Source: Saxidomus purpurata (Eukaryota > Mollusca > Bivalvia > Venerida > Veneridae). From it: a stretch of DNA of 64,000 bases. The notes below the pieces were generated by a model, which was given only the letters and a program-made list of their open reading frames with translations, was not told the DNA's origin and did not search any database. The stretch spans positions 27,907,003 through 27,971,002 of the forward strand of contig JAFMSR010000002.1 of NCBI GenBank assembly GCA_022818135.1, written 5' to 3'. Positions 23,401 through 32,334 of this stretch are shown here, one piece after another (position 1 is the first letter of the stretch; each line of letters begins with the position of its first letter). The position numbers and the translations under genes were made by a program.

Positions 23401-24101
23401 ACAGTGGATTACCATTTTTATTTTTCACTGTTTTGCAATCTTTAACCCGGATTTACGTCAAAAAGTATACCGAGCGTAATTAATGCTGGAAACCATGCGA
23501 CGATGACGTCGTTTAAATGACGTCATTTGCGCTATGTTTCTGATGACGTTTCCCGCGATTTTCGATATTTTGTAGAAATAAACTCAATAAAAGTAGAGTT
23601 TTAACCATAAAATAAACAGAAAAATTGTTGGTATCGGTGTAATATCACGTTAATTTCACTCGTGAACACCAAAAGTAGTTATTTTCACTCGTGGCTGCGC
23701 CACTCGTGAAAATATCACTTTTGGTGCCCACTCGGTGAAATTATAACGTGATCTTACACCGAAACCAACAATTATCCTCTATATACTAATTATGGAGTAT
23801 CCTACATTTAACAAATATCACACAAACCAAAAAACAGCTTACGAGGCTCTCCGTCATCTATGAATTTTGTGACACACCCCCTGCAAATTCCTGTCTCCGG
23901 CACGTGAAAAACACTCGAACAGTTATCATTATTTCCACACTCAATTAAGCACACAGTTTTGCTTTTAACATTTTATTTTGTAAATGCAACGTCTGAATCC
24001 TGACACAGTTCGTCCGATGACCGCCTTTTGTAAAATTTCACCAACGTGTCAGCATTACCTAAAACAAACAACATCGCTAGGCATATTGATAACGTTTCCA
24101 T
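20153..24101 (-). CDS. secreted PAN-C-type lectin gene, four exons, with an in-frame stop in exon 1 (possible pseudogene)
   Basis: Exons on the minus strand are 24101-23843, 22585-22509, 20870-20774 and 20400-20153, all with GT donors and AG acceptors. Phases agree throughout (1, 0, 1), giving 226 codons: signal peptide, PAN/apple domain, then a C-type lectin domain (codons 88-215). The lectin domain has the six cysteines of a long-form CTLD (codons 88, 99, 115, 190, 206, 214), QPN at 181-183 in the sugar-specificity loop, and KWHD at 200-203 in place of WND. PAN-CTLD proteins in bivalves are secreted recognition molecules; that role here is inferred. Codon 43 of exon 1 is TAA, so as assembled the message would end before most of the PAN domain. 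It is a nonsense allele, a pseudogene or a sequencing error. I found no splice choice that avoids the stop. Confidence 0.75.
20774..20870 (-). CDS. lectin gene exon 3: CTLD helix region
   Basis: Acceptor CTCTGTTTTAG is followed by 32 codons and one base, beginning AECTSLNSHAVVMETKEEN, which corresponds to the helix 2 region of CTLDs (C..L..HLV.....E). The donor ACCG|GTATGC leaves phase 1. Confidence 0.85.
20871..22508 (-). other. lectin intron 2
   Basis: About 1.64 kb, AT-rich. Around 21540-21800 there is a worn tandem repeat of roughly 21-28 bp (recurrent TTTGTTTGGCTTAATGC-like words). At 22080-22160 there are three imperfect units of GTGAAAAG...AAAACTTTC. No exon-like sequence was found. 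Confidence 0.5.
22509..22585 (-). CDS. lectin gene exon 2: start of the CTLD
   Basis: After acceptor TTCCATCGCAG the 77-nt exon reads two bases of a split codon and then 25 codons beginning CPSGWFKVKDSCYY, the classic opening of a long-form C-type lectin domain. The donor GTG|GTAAGG leaves phase 0. Confidence 0.85.
22586..23330 (-). other. lectin intron 1, downstream part
   Basis: It contains a T-rich tract near 22855-22875 and a cluster of CACATGTG palindromes at 22940-23025 (CTTCACATGTGAAG at 22940-22953). The rest of intron 1 contains the left inverted-repeat arm. No exon seen. Confidence 0.45.
23331..23784 (+). repeat. long inverted repeat, left arm (inside lectin intron 1)
   Basis: About 454 bp that reappear reverse-complemented at 25377-25832 with few differences. 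Shared landmarks include CAGTGGATTA, ACCCGG, GACGTCGTTTAAATGACGTC and GTTGGTATCGGTGTAATATC. The inner part is itself a foldback (23627-23769) centred on GTGGCTGCGCCAC. The arms face each other around promoter, exon 1 and a LINE fragment. Confidence 0.9.
23627..23769. repeat. 143-bp foldback palindrome (left copy)
   Basis: GTTGGTATCGGTGTAATATC at one end pairs with its near-complement ending ACACCGAAACCAAC. The two half-sites meet at GTGGCTGCGCCAC. This looks like a palindromic MITE or foldback element. Confidence 0.85.
23843..24101 (-). CDS. lectin gene exon 1: signal peptide and PAN domain
   Basis: ATG at 24101 starts a signal peptide (METLSICLAMLFVLG) followed by a PAN/apple-like region. 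Cysteines 51, 55, 61 and 73 have the spacing C-x3-C-x5-C-x11-C, identical to the exon at 4623-4941. TAA at 23975-23973 is codon 43; the frame is otherwise open to the donor CCTC|GTAAGC. The exon is 259 nt and ends in phase 1, joining the next exon through codon CTG. Confidence 0.7.
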
Positions 24102-24262
24102 GTTAACTTAGTCATTTAACTTATACTGAACACTTTTTATTTAGAACTAAGATTCTAAGAAACGAGTTTTGACTATAGAATACTGTTCCTTAATCGATTA
24201 ACAATCGTCACTTGCTATATGATGTTACGTCTGTGCAAGCGCTCTAAAGAATGCAGCTTCTC

Positions 24263-24271
24263 GTTTATATA
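24263..24271 (-). promoter_or_regulatory. TATA box of the lectin gene
   Basis: TATATAAAC on the minus strand, about 162 bp upstream of the ATG at 24101, would place the start of transcription near 24240. It is the same nine bases as at 4981-4989. A POU/octamer-like ATGCTAAT lies about 20 bp further upstream. Confidence 0.45.
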
Positions 24272-24673
24272 GAAGAAAGCACTATTAGCATAATTTATTC
24301 ACATATTCAGAATGCTATTCGAGGAAATGTAATCGGAAAAGAAAATCTCTCCGATCATTTATCTTAAAGAAGTGTATTGACTTGGTGAAACGTATTAAGA
24401 CAAAAAGATTTTTAACGCTATTGCTGCAGTATGGTACCTACCAAGCAATGTGGACAGCGTGGAACTCTATTCTGCATCGTTAGTACAACTACTTCACGCT
24501 TGTGAGGGGAAACTTACATTTAGAGCTATGTTTGGTATACCTACCTGACTTAGGATTCCAACGATAAATAGAAGAAGTCATTGTGCACGTTAAACGGAAT
24601 CAAGAGCAGCTGCTAATAATTTTAAGGTCATTCCTGTTTTTGTTAGAAAATACTTGGTATGAATTATAAATAG

Positions 24674-25420
24674 CAGTCAAATTCAAAATCCAACATACGC
24701 TTCTTTTTAGGCACTGGGAGATATACACCTAGCAATGCACTTTATGGTGAGTTTGCTTGGCACCCGCCTTATGTGAAACAATGGAGATCTGTTGCTCAAC
24801 ACTGGCATAGAATCAATCGAATGAGGCATGATAGAACTAACTATCGGATTTTTAACTTTTGCTACAGTAAAAGTAATACTAGCTGCAAAAATTGGCAGTT
24901 TGACTTTAAGAAACATATAAATGACATAGGGTTGTCAGTTTTAGCAGATACTTGTCATGTGTCATCTTCGAAGTACTTCTGTGATAAGGTGTTAACAAAC
25001 TCATTGCAAAAGTTTATTCCTCTATGGAGAGATAATATCAACAGTGAGGTTGGGCCATCTAAAAATGGGCGTAATAAGCTCAGAACGTACAGAACGTTTA
25101 AAGAAGAGTATGTAATTGAAGACTATGTTAAATATCAGATACCTTTAAAACATAGATCTGCGTTAGCTAAGTTTAGATGTGGAGTAGCTCCACTTAGATT
25201 AGAGACTGGAAGATATGAAAATATCCCAGAAAACCTACGCCTATGTCCTATTTGTAAATCAGAAATTGAAAATGAAATACATGTTTTGTTTCACTGTAAT
25301 GCATATCAATGTATTAGAGATGCACTCACAAGTGAAGCATGTAAAATTAATGGTAATTACTTGAACCTGTCTGATGATATAGAGGATAATTGTTGGTTTC
25401 GGTGTAAGATCGCGTTATAA
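24674..25420 (+). pseudogene. 3' fragment of a LINE (non-LTR retrotransposon) reverse-transcriptase ORF
   Basis: An open frame of about 248 codons begins after a stop at 24671. Early residues NIRFFLGTGRYTPSNAL, then GEFAWHPPY, match the region after the RT domain in invertebrate LINE polyproteins. Near the C terminus, RSALAKFRCGVAPLRLETGR is followed by a zinc-knuckle-like C-x2-C-x8-H-x4-C (CPIC...HVLFHC, nucleotides 25244-25297). The RT catalytic core and endonuclease are absent, so the copy is 5'-truncated. Its last residues (from about 25377) are supplied by the inverted repeat arm, so the true C terminus is also lost. Confidence 0.75.
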
Positions 25421-25832
25421 TTTCACCGAGTGGGCACCAAAAGTGATATTTTCACGAGTGGCGCAGCCACGAGTGAAAATAACAATTTTTGGTGTTCACG
25501 AGCGAAATTAACGTGATATTACACCGATACCAACAATTTTTCTGTTTATTTTATGGTTAAAACTCTACTTTTATTGAGTTTTCTTCTGTAAAATGACGAA
25601 AATCGCGGGAAACGTCATCAGAAAAAATAGCACAAATGACGTCATTTTAACGACGTCATCGTCGCATGGTTTTCAGCATTAATTACGCTCGGTATACTTT
25701 TTGATGTTAAACCGGGTTAAAGATTGCAAAAACAGTGAAAAATAAAAATGGTAATCCACTGTTTCAAAACTGTGGATTATCACTTTTATTTCACTGAGAA
25801 AACTCTATCATTCACTGGAAAACATAAAATAA
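25377..25832 (-). repeat. long inverted repeat, right arm
   Basis: Reverse complement of 23331-23784. It begins at ATATAGAGGATAATTG, which is still in frame with the LINE ORF. Its foldback (25392-25534) is the counterpart of 23627-23769. Confidence 0.9.
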
Positions 25833-26900
25833 AATAAATTAATATTTGTACTGTCTGATGAAAATATGTTTAAAATAAGTGCCAAGACCTGTTTTATGAT
25901 TTTAAAAACCAGAAACAATTTGCTGTACAAATGATTAGGTTGTAAATTTACTGCTGTATTTTATATAACCAAAATGAGCCAGTCATATGAACTGTTGTCC
26001 ATGTATATAGTCATATGGACTATACTCAGGTTAAATAAGTGATAACCATTGTGATTTACAAAGCTTTTGGTACAGCTTTGTGTCTTTAAGCCATGTGATA
26101 TTAACCTGTTTATGTGCCAAAACTTTACAGATATTTTTAATAATGAATATACTGGCTTTTATTATGTATGTAATGTCTACAGTCTTTAATAATATATAAC
26201 TACTCTTATTTCTTCTATGTAAGCACTGCTAATCAGTTCATTTCTGATCTGATCAGAGCTGATAATTGCTTTTGTAAAACATTTCTTAATTGCGCTTTAG
26301 TGCCTTTTTTCCCTTGATCAGTATTTTATCTCTCTTATTTTAGGGTCATTTTTAAATCTAGATTAGCAGTGGTTACATAGTTTTATTATGTAAATAATGT
26401 CATAATCATTGAGAATATTTGTCTTATTTATTGTCAGATAGTCTCTCATATTTCTGTATAGAAAGGTTTGCATGATAGTATGTGTATATATTTTAATCTG
26501 TGATATTTTGTATCATGTAAAGTGAGACTGAAATAAACTAAATAAAACTACTATAATCAAGTTTTGTTGACATCAACAGTTCCGTTGGAAATCGTTATCA
26601 CATGGCTTTAACTCTTGGTTAAGGGCCTGTCAAGTCATTGTAATATTTAATCAGGTACCGTATCCGTTCATTGTTATCAATTAATTGATGATGTCGTATA
26701 TGGATATCGTTATCATTGATAAGAGGCCGTATCTAGTCATCAAAATTATTGATAAGAGGCCGTACATGTATCTAGTCATCGTTTATTGAAATGTCTTTCA
26801 TTTGACCATTTGCGAACACCCTTCCCATGTAACAGATAAATTTAAATCCATCCTTTTGCCTTCTTCGGATAAGGCTTCTTTTAGCAGTTGAACAAACTTT
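25833..26900. other. intergenic, no gene; short repeats
   Basis: Nothing coding. ATTGATAAGAGGCCGTA...TCTAGTCATC occurs twice at 26715-26741 and 26748-26780, and a worn third unit precedes it. Confidence 0.4.
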
Positions 26901-26902
26901 TA

Positions 26903-26945
26903 ATAAAACTAGAGGGCAAAGATAGGACTATTATGCTCACCTGAG
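26903..26945 (-). repeat. isolated HINE-like 3' end
   Basis: The minus strand reads CAGGTGAGCATAATAGTCC...TTTGCCCTCTAG, a worn form of the family C terminus at 53683-53722. How far the element extends to the right is unclear. Confidence 0.4.
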
Positions 26946-29000
26946 TCAAGATCTGCAAGCATGGTCAGTATCTGCATAATGAAGGTAATTCTATAAATGC
27001 AATGTCAACTCTCAAGTGCTGAAAATGTTTCAATATGGTCACTCTGTTTCGACTTCATGTGACATAGTTTCCACTCTGAGCGATCAAGACAAACAAAGGA
27101 TGATGTTTTGGTAACGTTTTTACCCATGTAGCGTAATAAAAGCTATACGCGGGTAAAGACAGGTTTGGCTTTCCATAGAAGCGACAGTAACCGTATGGAA
27201 CACGTTTTGGGTGTATCAGATGTCGGATGCACTTGGTGGCACTTTTAAACAACCTTAAAAACCAAGCTTTACCAGGTTTACCAGCCCAAAACGGGTAGGG
27301 GACTTCATATTGCGAAACAATACCTCATCAACTTGTTCAAGATTTGCATGCAAACAAGGGTCATGTACAAATATCTCAGTAGCAAGTGCTTGTATCAGGT
27401 TGAAACTTCATTTACATCTTCATGGATATCAAACCGTCAGTACAATAACATCATTAAAATTACCGATAGGTTTATTATGCAAGGGTTACATCACTCGGTC
27501 GTTTTCGTAGAAAAGGTTTCCTATCGGGGAATAATATGATTTAGAAAGGGCTTTGTTAACTATGATTTTTAAGTCAATTTTTCATTCCTTCCGATAAGTT
27601 AGCAATCTCTGATATCGAATGATAAGGAATATTAAACAAGCCGTCTTAAATTCTGCAAATTTTTTCTCTAGTTACGCTTACTGAACTATTATGGCGATTT
27701 ATTTTACTCCCTTTAGTTGCCTTGTATAGTTGTACCGTTTCTTCTCACGCACGGGTCTGTTGAGTAAATGTCACTGAACACACTTGTATAGTATAGTACA
27801 ATGACAAAACAAGTATTAACGCAAAGCAGTCATCTATGACCATGTTCTTTTATTCACATTGAGATTGACATACACGTTTAGGTGGATGTCACGGGGAGGT
27901 GGATGTAATTTAGTATTTACGGATTCTTTGGGGAAAAGGACGTGTTGAAGGTAAACATTTTCTTGTATTTCGTGTTATCATTGAAAATAAGATATATAAC
28001 CCATTATTAAAATATTTGTCGGCGGCATATATTTGGGGATAGACAAACGAACAAAGACAGAAGAAACATGCCCGATTTAGATCAGGCCGTGTGCTTATAA
28101 CTATATTCACATAAGTTCTTCATCGGGGTAGCACCTTTAATGCTTTGACTGGGTGTATGTTAGTGTAAGTAAAATAAGTGAAATAAATATTTTCATTTTA
28201 GCGATGTTGAGTCAATATGGAGAATATAATTTGCTTTTTTTGGATAAAATTGGGGCATTTGATTGGAAAGGCAAGTAGGGCAAACTGTAAATACTGGTAA
28301 TAATTATGTATCCCAAGTCCGTTTGAGACAGTGCTATCTGTCACATTTGTCTGACATAATGTTTATCTAAGCAACGTGGCGGATTTACACCGAACTTCAC
28401 ATATTAAGTGACTATTGCCAAGCTTAGTTGTGCATATCATCGGCATGTTCAGTGATTTTCAGTGGAATTACCGCCCTTGATTCATCTATACCATTGGACA
28501 GATTTCAAACCAATCCTAGACAAGTGATCAGTGCCAAGCTTAGTTATGCATATCGTTGGCATATCCGTTTCAGTGATTTTCAGGGGAGTTATGGCCCTTG
28601 ATTCGTCAAATTTAATGATGTTTTTGATACTTACTTTTACCATTCGCCGTATTCATAATTATTCTGCTGCTCATACTTGATTAGAATTTGTTTAAAATAT
28701 TGTTTAAGAATTCAAGGCCTCGTTGTAAATGAGATTTACCACCTATTATGTACTGTGCATATACAATGATAATATGTGCCATCTTCTGAAAATAAAGAGA
28801 ATGGCCATTTATCTCAGTTTCAAACAGAAGAAAATCTACTTAGAGCACTTTCACGTATACAGGAAATGTACATGAGAATCGTACATTGACTTAAAGTTTA
28901 TTCTTTCCATAATACTTTGCATAATTGAGAGTTAACTTTGAATTTATTTGAAGTGACGTTCCCTAAAACTCACAAAAGTTGAAGATAAATTATGGTATTG
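26946..29000. other. intergenic, no gene seen
   Basis: Short frames around 27055-27539 and 27910-28110 have no recognisable features. Two related stretches near 28430-28470 and 28535-28600 (GCATATC.T.GGCAT...CAGTGATTTTCAG) hint at a worn ~120-bp tandem unit. Confidence 0.4.
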
Positions 29001-29002
29001 TA

Positions 29003-30005
29003 TGGATTGTTTTGGCGTTGTCCTTGTGTGCGTCCGTCCGTCCGTCCTTCATTCTGTCCATCCGCTCTAAAAAATAAGTACTTATGTTGCTAAACTGTCC
29101 ATAGCAAACACTAAATAACTGTAAATTCCATTCATTCTGTACGATAAGTGGCTCTAATGTGGCTAAAAAATATCTTACGTGGCTAAAATTAGACACATTT
29201 ATACTAAAATACATAATATAGCCACTTAAGTACCATTTAGTAAGAACGTCCGTCCGTCCAGAGCCATAACTTAAGAACCAATGATAGAATTTCATTAAAC
29301 TTTAAATAAGTGTACAATAGCATAATTTTCGTCAAGATTGGATTAGTATCGCCATAGTCATTGTCCTTTAATTGCTATTTTCTTCTATATTCAATATAAA
29401 AACATTAACTCTGTTTCTCTAAAACCAGTTATCAAAGTTCAATTGTAATCGGCTCAAATAATTTAATGATCACTCTTTCTAATATACATCCCTTGCACAT
29501 CCTGATTTTTTAGAAATGAGGACCCTTAAGGGCCTGTATATTCTACTTAGAGAGTTAGAAATGTATCTATTCTGAAATGATGGCACTGATTTAATTTAAC
29601 TTACAACTGACTTCTGTATTACTGTAAGCTGCAGAAAAAAGAATTACCCCTCAGAGATCATGCCCAATTCGGATGGCATAATTTAAAAATGCTTCATTTT
29701 TCTGAAAAGTCTTGTCAGAATATGATTTTGTTTAGCACAATTAATCAACTTGGTATTATCTAACAACGCAAAATTTAGAAACTGGATTTTTACAGAAATG
29801 AGGCCCTTAAGGGGATGTAGTGCTTTTTGTACACAATTGCTCTATATAGAAACTCAACAATTTTTGTTGTCAGAAAGTAGAAGTACTGATTTAATTTAAC
29901 TTATAATACAATTCTTTATGACTGTAACTTGAAGAAAAGTAATCACCTCAGAGATGAGGCCCCAGTGGGTTGGTGAAATTTCAGAAATGCTTTTTTTTCT
30001 GAAAC
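29003..30005 (+). mobile_element. dispersed repeat family E, copy 2
   Basis: It starts with TTTTGGCGTTGTCC and a GTCCGTCCGTCCGTCC run, and follows the order of the copy at 61812-62338 (CAAATAATTTAATGATCACT; GAGG-CCCTTAAGGG). Two internal units of ~300 bp repeat the GAGGCCCTTAAGGGGATGTA block. A stretch at about 29068-29230 with GTGGCTAAAA-type words interrupts the sequence relative to other copies and could be an insertion. Confidence 0.65.
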
Positions 30006-31345
30006 AGACACCCCAATGTACTTTGTAGTTGTAGTTGTCAAGCTATTTGCTTCATCATGCACTGAATTTGCTTGTTTATTATGAAAAATTGCACTTCCCG
30101 ACATCGAGCAGACGATCTCTATGTTTACAGTATCACATTACAGATCTGCTAGGTAGGTAACGCACCTGTTTCCTATGTAACATCAATTTGTGGTGTTGTC
30201 TTTTGTCGTTTAGTATAATTACGAAATACTTTATTTTCGGACGGAGAAAATTTACATTTTTCCTCTTTAGCTGGCTGGATACATGTTGTACATCGATGCG
30301 CCTAAATTAAAACATATGAATACAACTGTATTTGATTGTAGATTTCAATACAATGGTGTGATGGAAATGGTTCAATCGGATAGATGTCCCTCGGCGAAAC
30401 GGAGGTGAAGGTTTATTGTATTCAACATTGGTTGTAAAGACACACTCAATTTCCGCTGGTGAGTTAGTTTGACAACGATTGTGTATGTTGCGCACTGGTC
30501 ACAATATAAGGATCGCCAGCAGGGTTACCCTTGGTGATAACTTGTGTTACAGGTATGTTCTTGGATGGTTGCAGTTTTGATTTTAGTTTAATTTTTCGAA
30601 TAAAAAGGAGGTATTCAACTCGCCTTGGCATTGGAGTCACACCTTGGTTAGGTGTATGTACTTTTCTTCGAAACCAATATATACTCAGTACATTTAAAAA
30701 CGCAACACTTACAAGTTGCGTTGTAGGAGTTTAACGCCCGTTCCAACCGTGTTTGGGTCATTTTAACAGGCAGGCAATTTATTAAACAATCGTTCCTTGG
30801 AAGACCCAGTACTAGACAATTCTTTTTGAAAATTTAACTTTTATGTATTCACACAAACGGAGAATTGATTGTCAGATGTATACTGTGTAAAAAAAGAGCG
30901 CCGGCTGGCAATTTGTTATCAATATTGATTGTTTCAATTAAAGAAAATGGTGAATAAGTCGTGAACAATTTTAACACCAAAGTATTGTTTTAGTCTGAAG
31001 TAACATGATTCGATAGGTTTTGCATCAATCATAAATGTTTTTGTGGGGTTTATGGTAAAATGAAAAAAATGCCATATTTATGAAATATCGCTTAAGTCAT
31101 TCAAAATTTGTGAGAAAAATGGGCTCATTTCACAGATTTGATCCTTAAAATAGTGGTTTCAGAAACAAAAAAGGGAAATGTAGCCAAGTTTTAACAAAAT
31201 TTCCAAATTAATAGACATACCAGATTTTAACGATTTTCTGCGATTTTAAAAACCAGTTTTCATTTTGGTTATGACGAATATTATGACTGTTAAGTGATTT
31301 TTCTTAGGTTCTCTAAATTCTAAACATATTGATTTGTTAACCTTT
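30006..31345. other. intergenic with a truncated SINE
   Basis: No gene. The only recognisable feature is the SINE fragment at 30716-30826. Confidence 0.4.
30716..30826 (-). mobile_element. tRNA-derived SINE (CAA-tailed), copy 2, truncated
   Basis: It matches the tail half of the copies at 12182-12405 and 48474-48710 (shared AACGCCCGTTCCAACCGTGT, TTTTAACAGGCAGGCA and AACAATCGTTCCT). The tRNA-like head is missing, as expected for 5' truncation. Confidence 0.65.
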
Positions 31346-31348
31346 TCG

Positions 31349-31423
31349 AAAAAAAATCAATATTTGCAATTAAATTTTTATTCTGTTAGAATAAAAATTT
31401 AATTGCAAATATTGATTTTTTTT
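31349..31423. repeat. perfect 35-bp inverted repeat with 5-nt loop
   Basis: 31349-31383 and 31389-31423 are exact reverse complements separated by TGTTA. Arms run from an A8 tract through CAATATTTGCAATTAAATT to TTATTC. No mismatches. Nothing nearby identifies the element. Confidence 0.95.
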
Positions 31424-31587
31424 ATTTTTGCTCTTTTACATTTTTTTTCGTGTCGTTTTTAAGAAAATTACACAACAATACAATAATCAATGGAAAGGAC
31501 AATTAGAATCTATGCAACTGATTTCCTCCATAATTTGTTGAATTAAAATATTTCACTTAAAAATTTTGCGTTTTTAGATGTACTAAG

Positions 31588-31740
31588 CATAGATATTGCT
31601 TTGAAAACTTAAATTATTATTTACTATCCTAGCCTCCATCAACGTACAAGAGTACTTAGCTCTGTGAATGTTTTTTGACAGAATTATCGACCTTTTTCGC
31701 TCTAATAATCTATTACAGCTATTATGATCGCTTGTAGTCT
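31588..31740 (+). repeat. dispersed repeat also present at 46663-46790
   Basis: ATAGATATTGCTTTGAAA...CATCAACG/ACA.GAGTAC..A.CTC recurs at 46663-46790 in the same orientation. These two copies flank the satellite-bearing region on opposite sides. Confidence 0.6.
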
Positions 31741-31889
31741 GTCATAGGTCTCTTCACATTTTCCTTCAAACGACATCTCATATTCTCTGAAATCACTAGA
31801 CATTATGTTAATGAAACTTTGCATAGATGTTCTTCGCATGAACCCCTATCATAAGTGTTCAAATAATTCAATTTCATGCAGAACAAAGA

Positions 31890-32080
31890 TTGTTCAAATA
31901 ATAGCCTCCAGGTCAAATTGAAACTGTTGGGGGTGTCACTTGCATTACATACGCTTATAAAGGAACTTTAAACATGTTCATTTCTGAAACATCAATGCCT
32001 TGAGCTTAGTTATTTAGCATGTGGCATTGCCTAGATGACCTCTATGCAGGTACTATAACTGGACCGTGTGACGGGGCATG
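31890..32080 (+). mobile_element. family C fragment
   Basis: One unit of the family C core: CTGAAACATCAATGCCTTGAG, TTATTTAGCATGTGGCATTG, CCTAGATGACCTCTA. It matches units at 52885-53640. Confidence 0.6.
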
Positions 32081-32334
32081 ATCTTGATTACTAGGTTATG
32101 GTACTGTAGAAAAGCAAGAACACTATTTTGAATCGCGTGAAAATAGATTTTATAGCAAAGTTGTGAAAGTCTGTGATAAGTTCACCTGAGTACCATGTAG
32201 GGTGACCAACTGTGGTCAGCAGTGGTCTGGCGTCCGACTTCGTGCGTTTATTCATGCGTGTCCGTCCGTCAAGATTTTGATTTAAAGACTTATCCCCTCA
32301 ACCACTAGGCCAATTTTGATTAAACTTCAATTGT

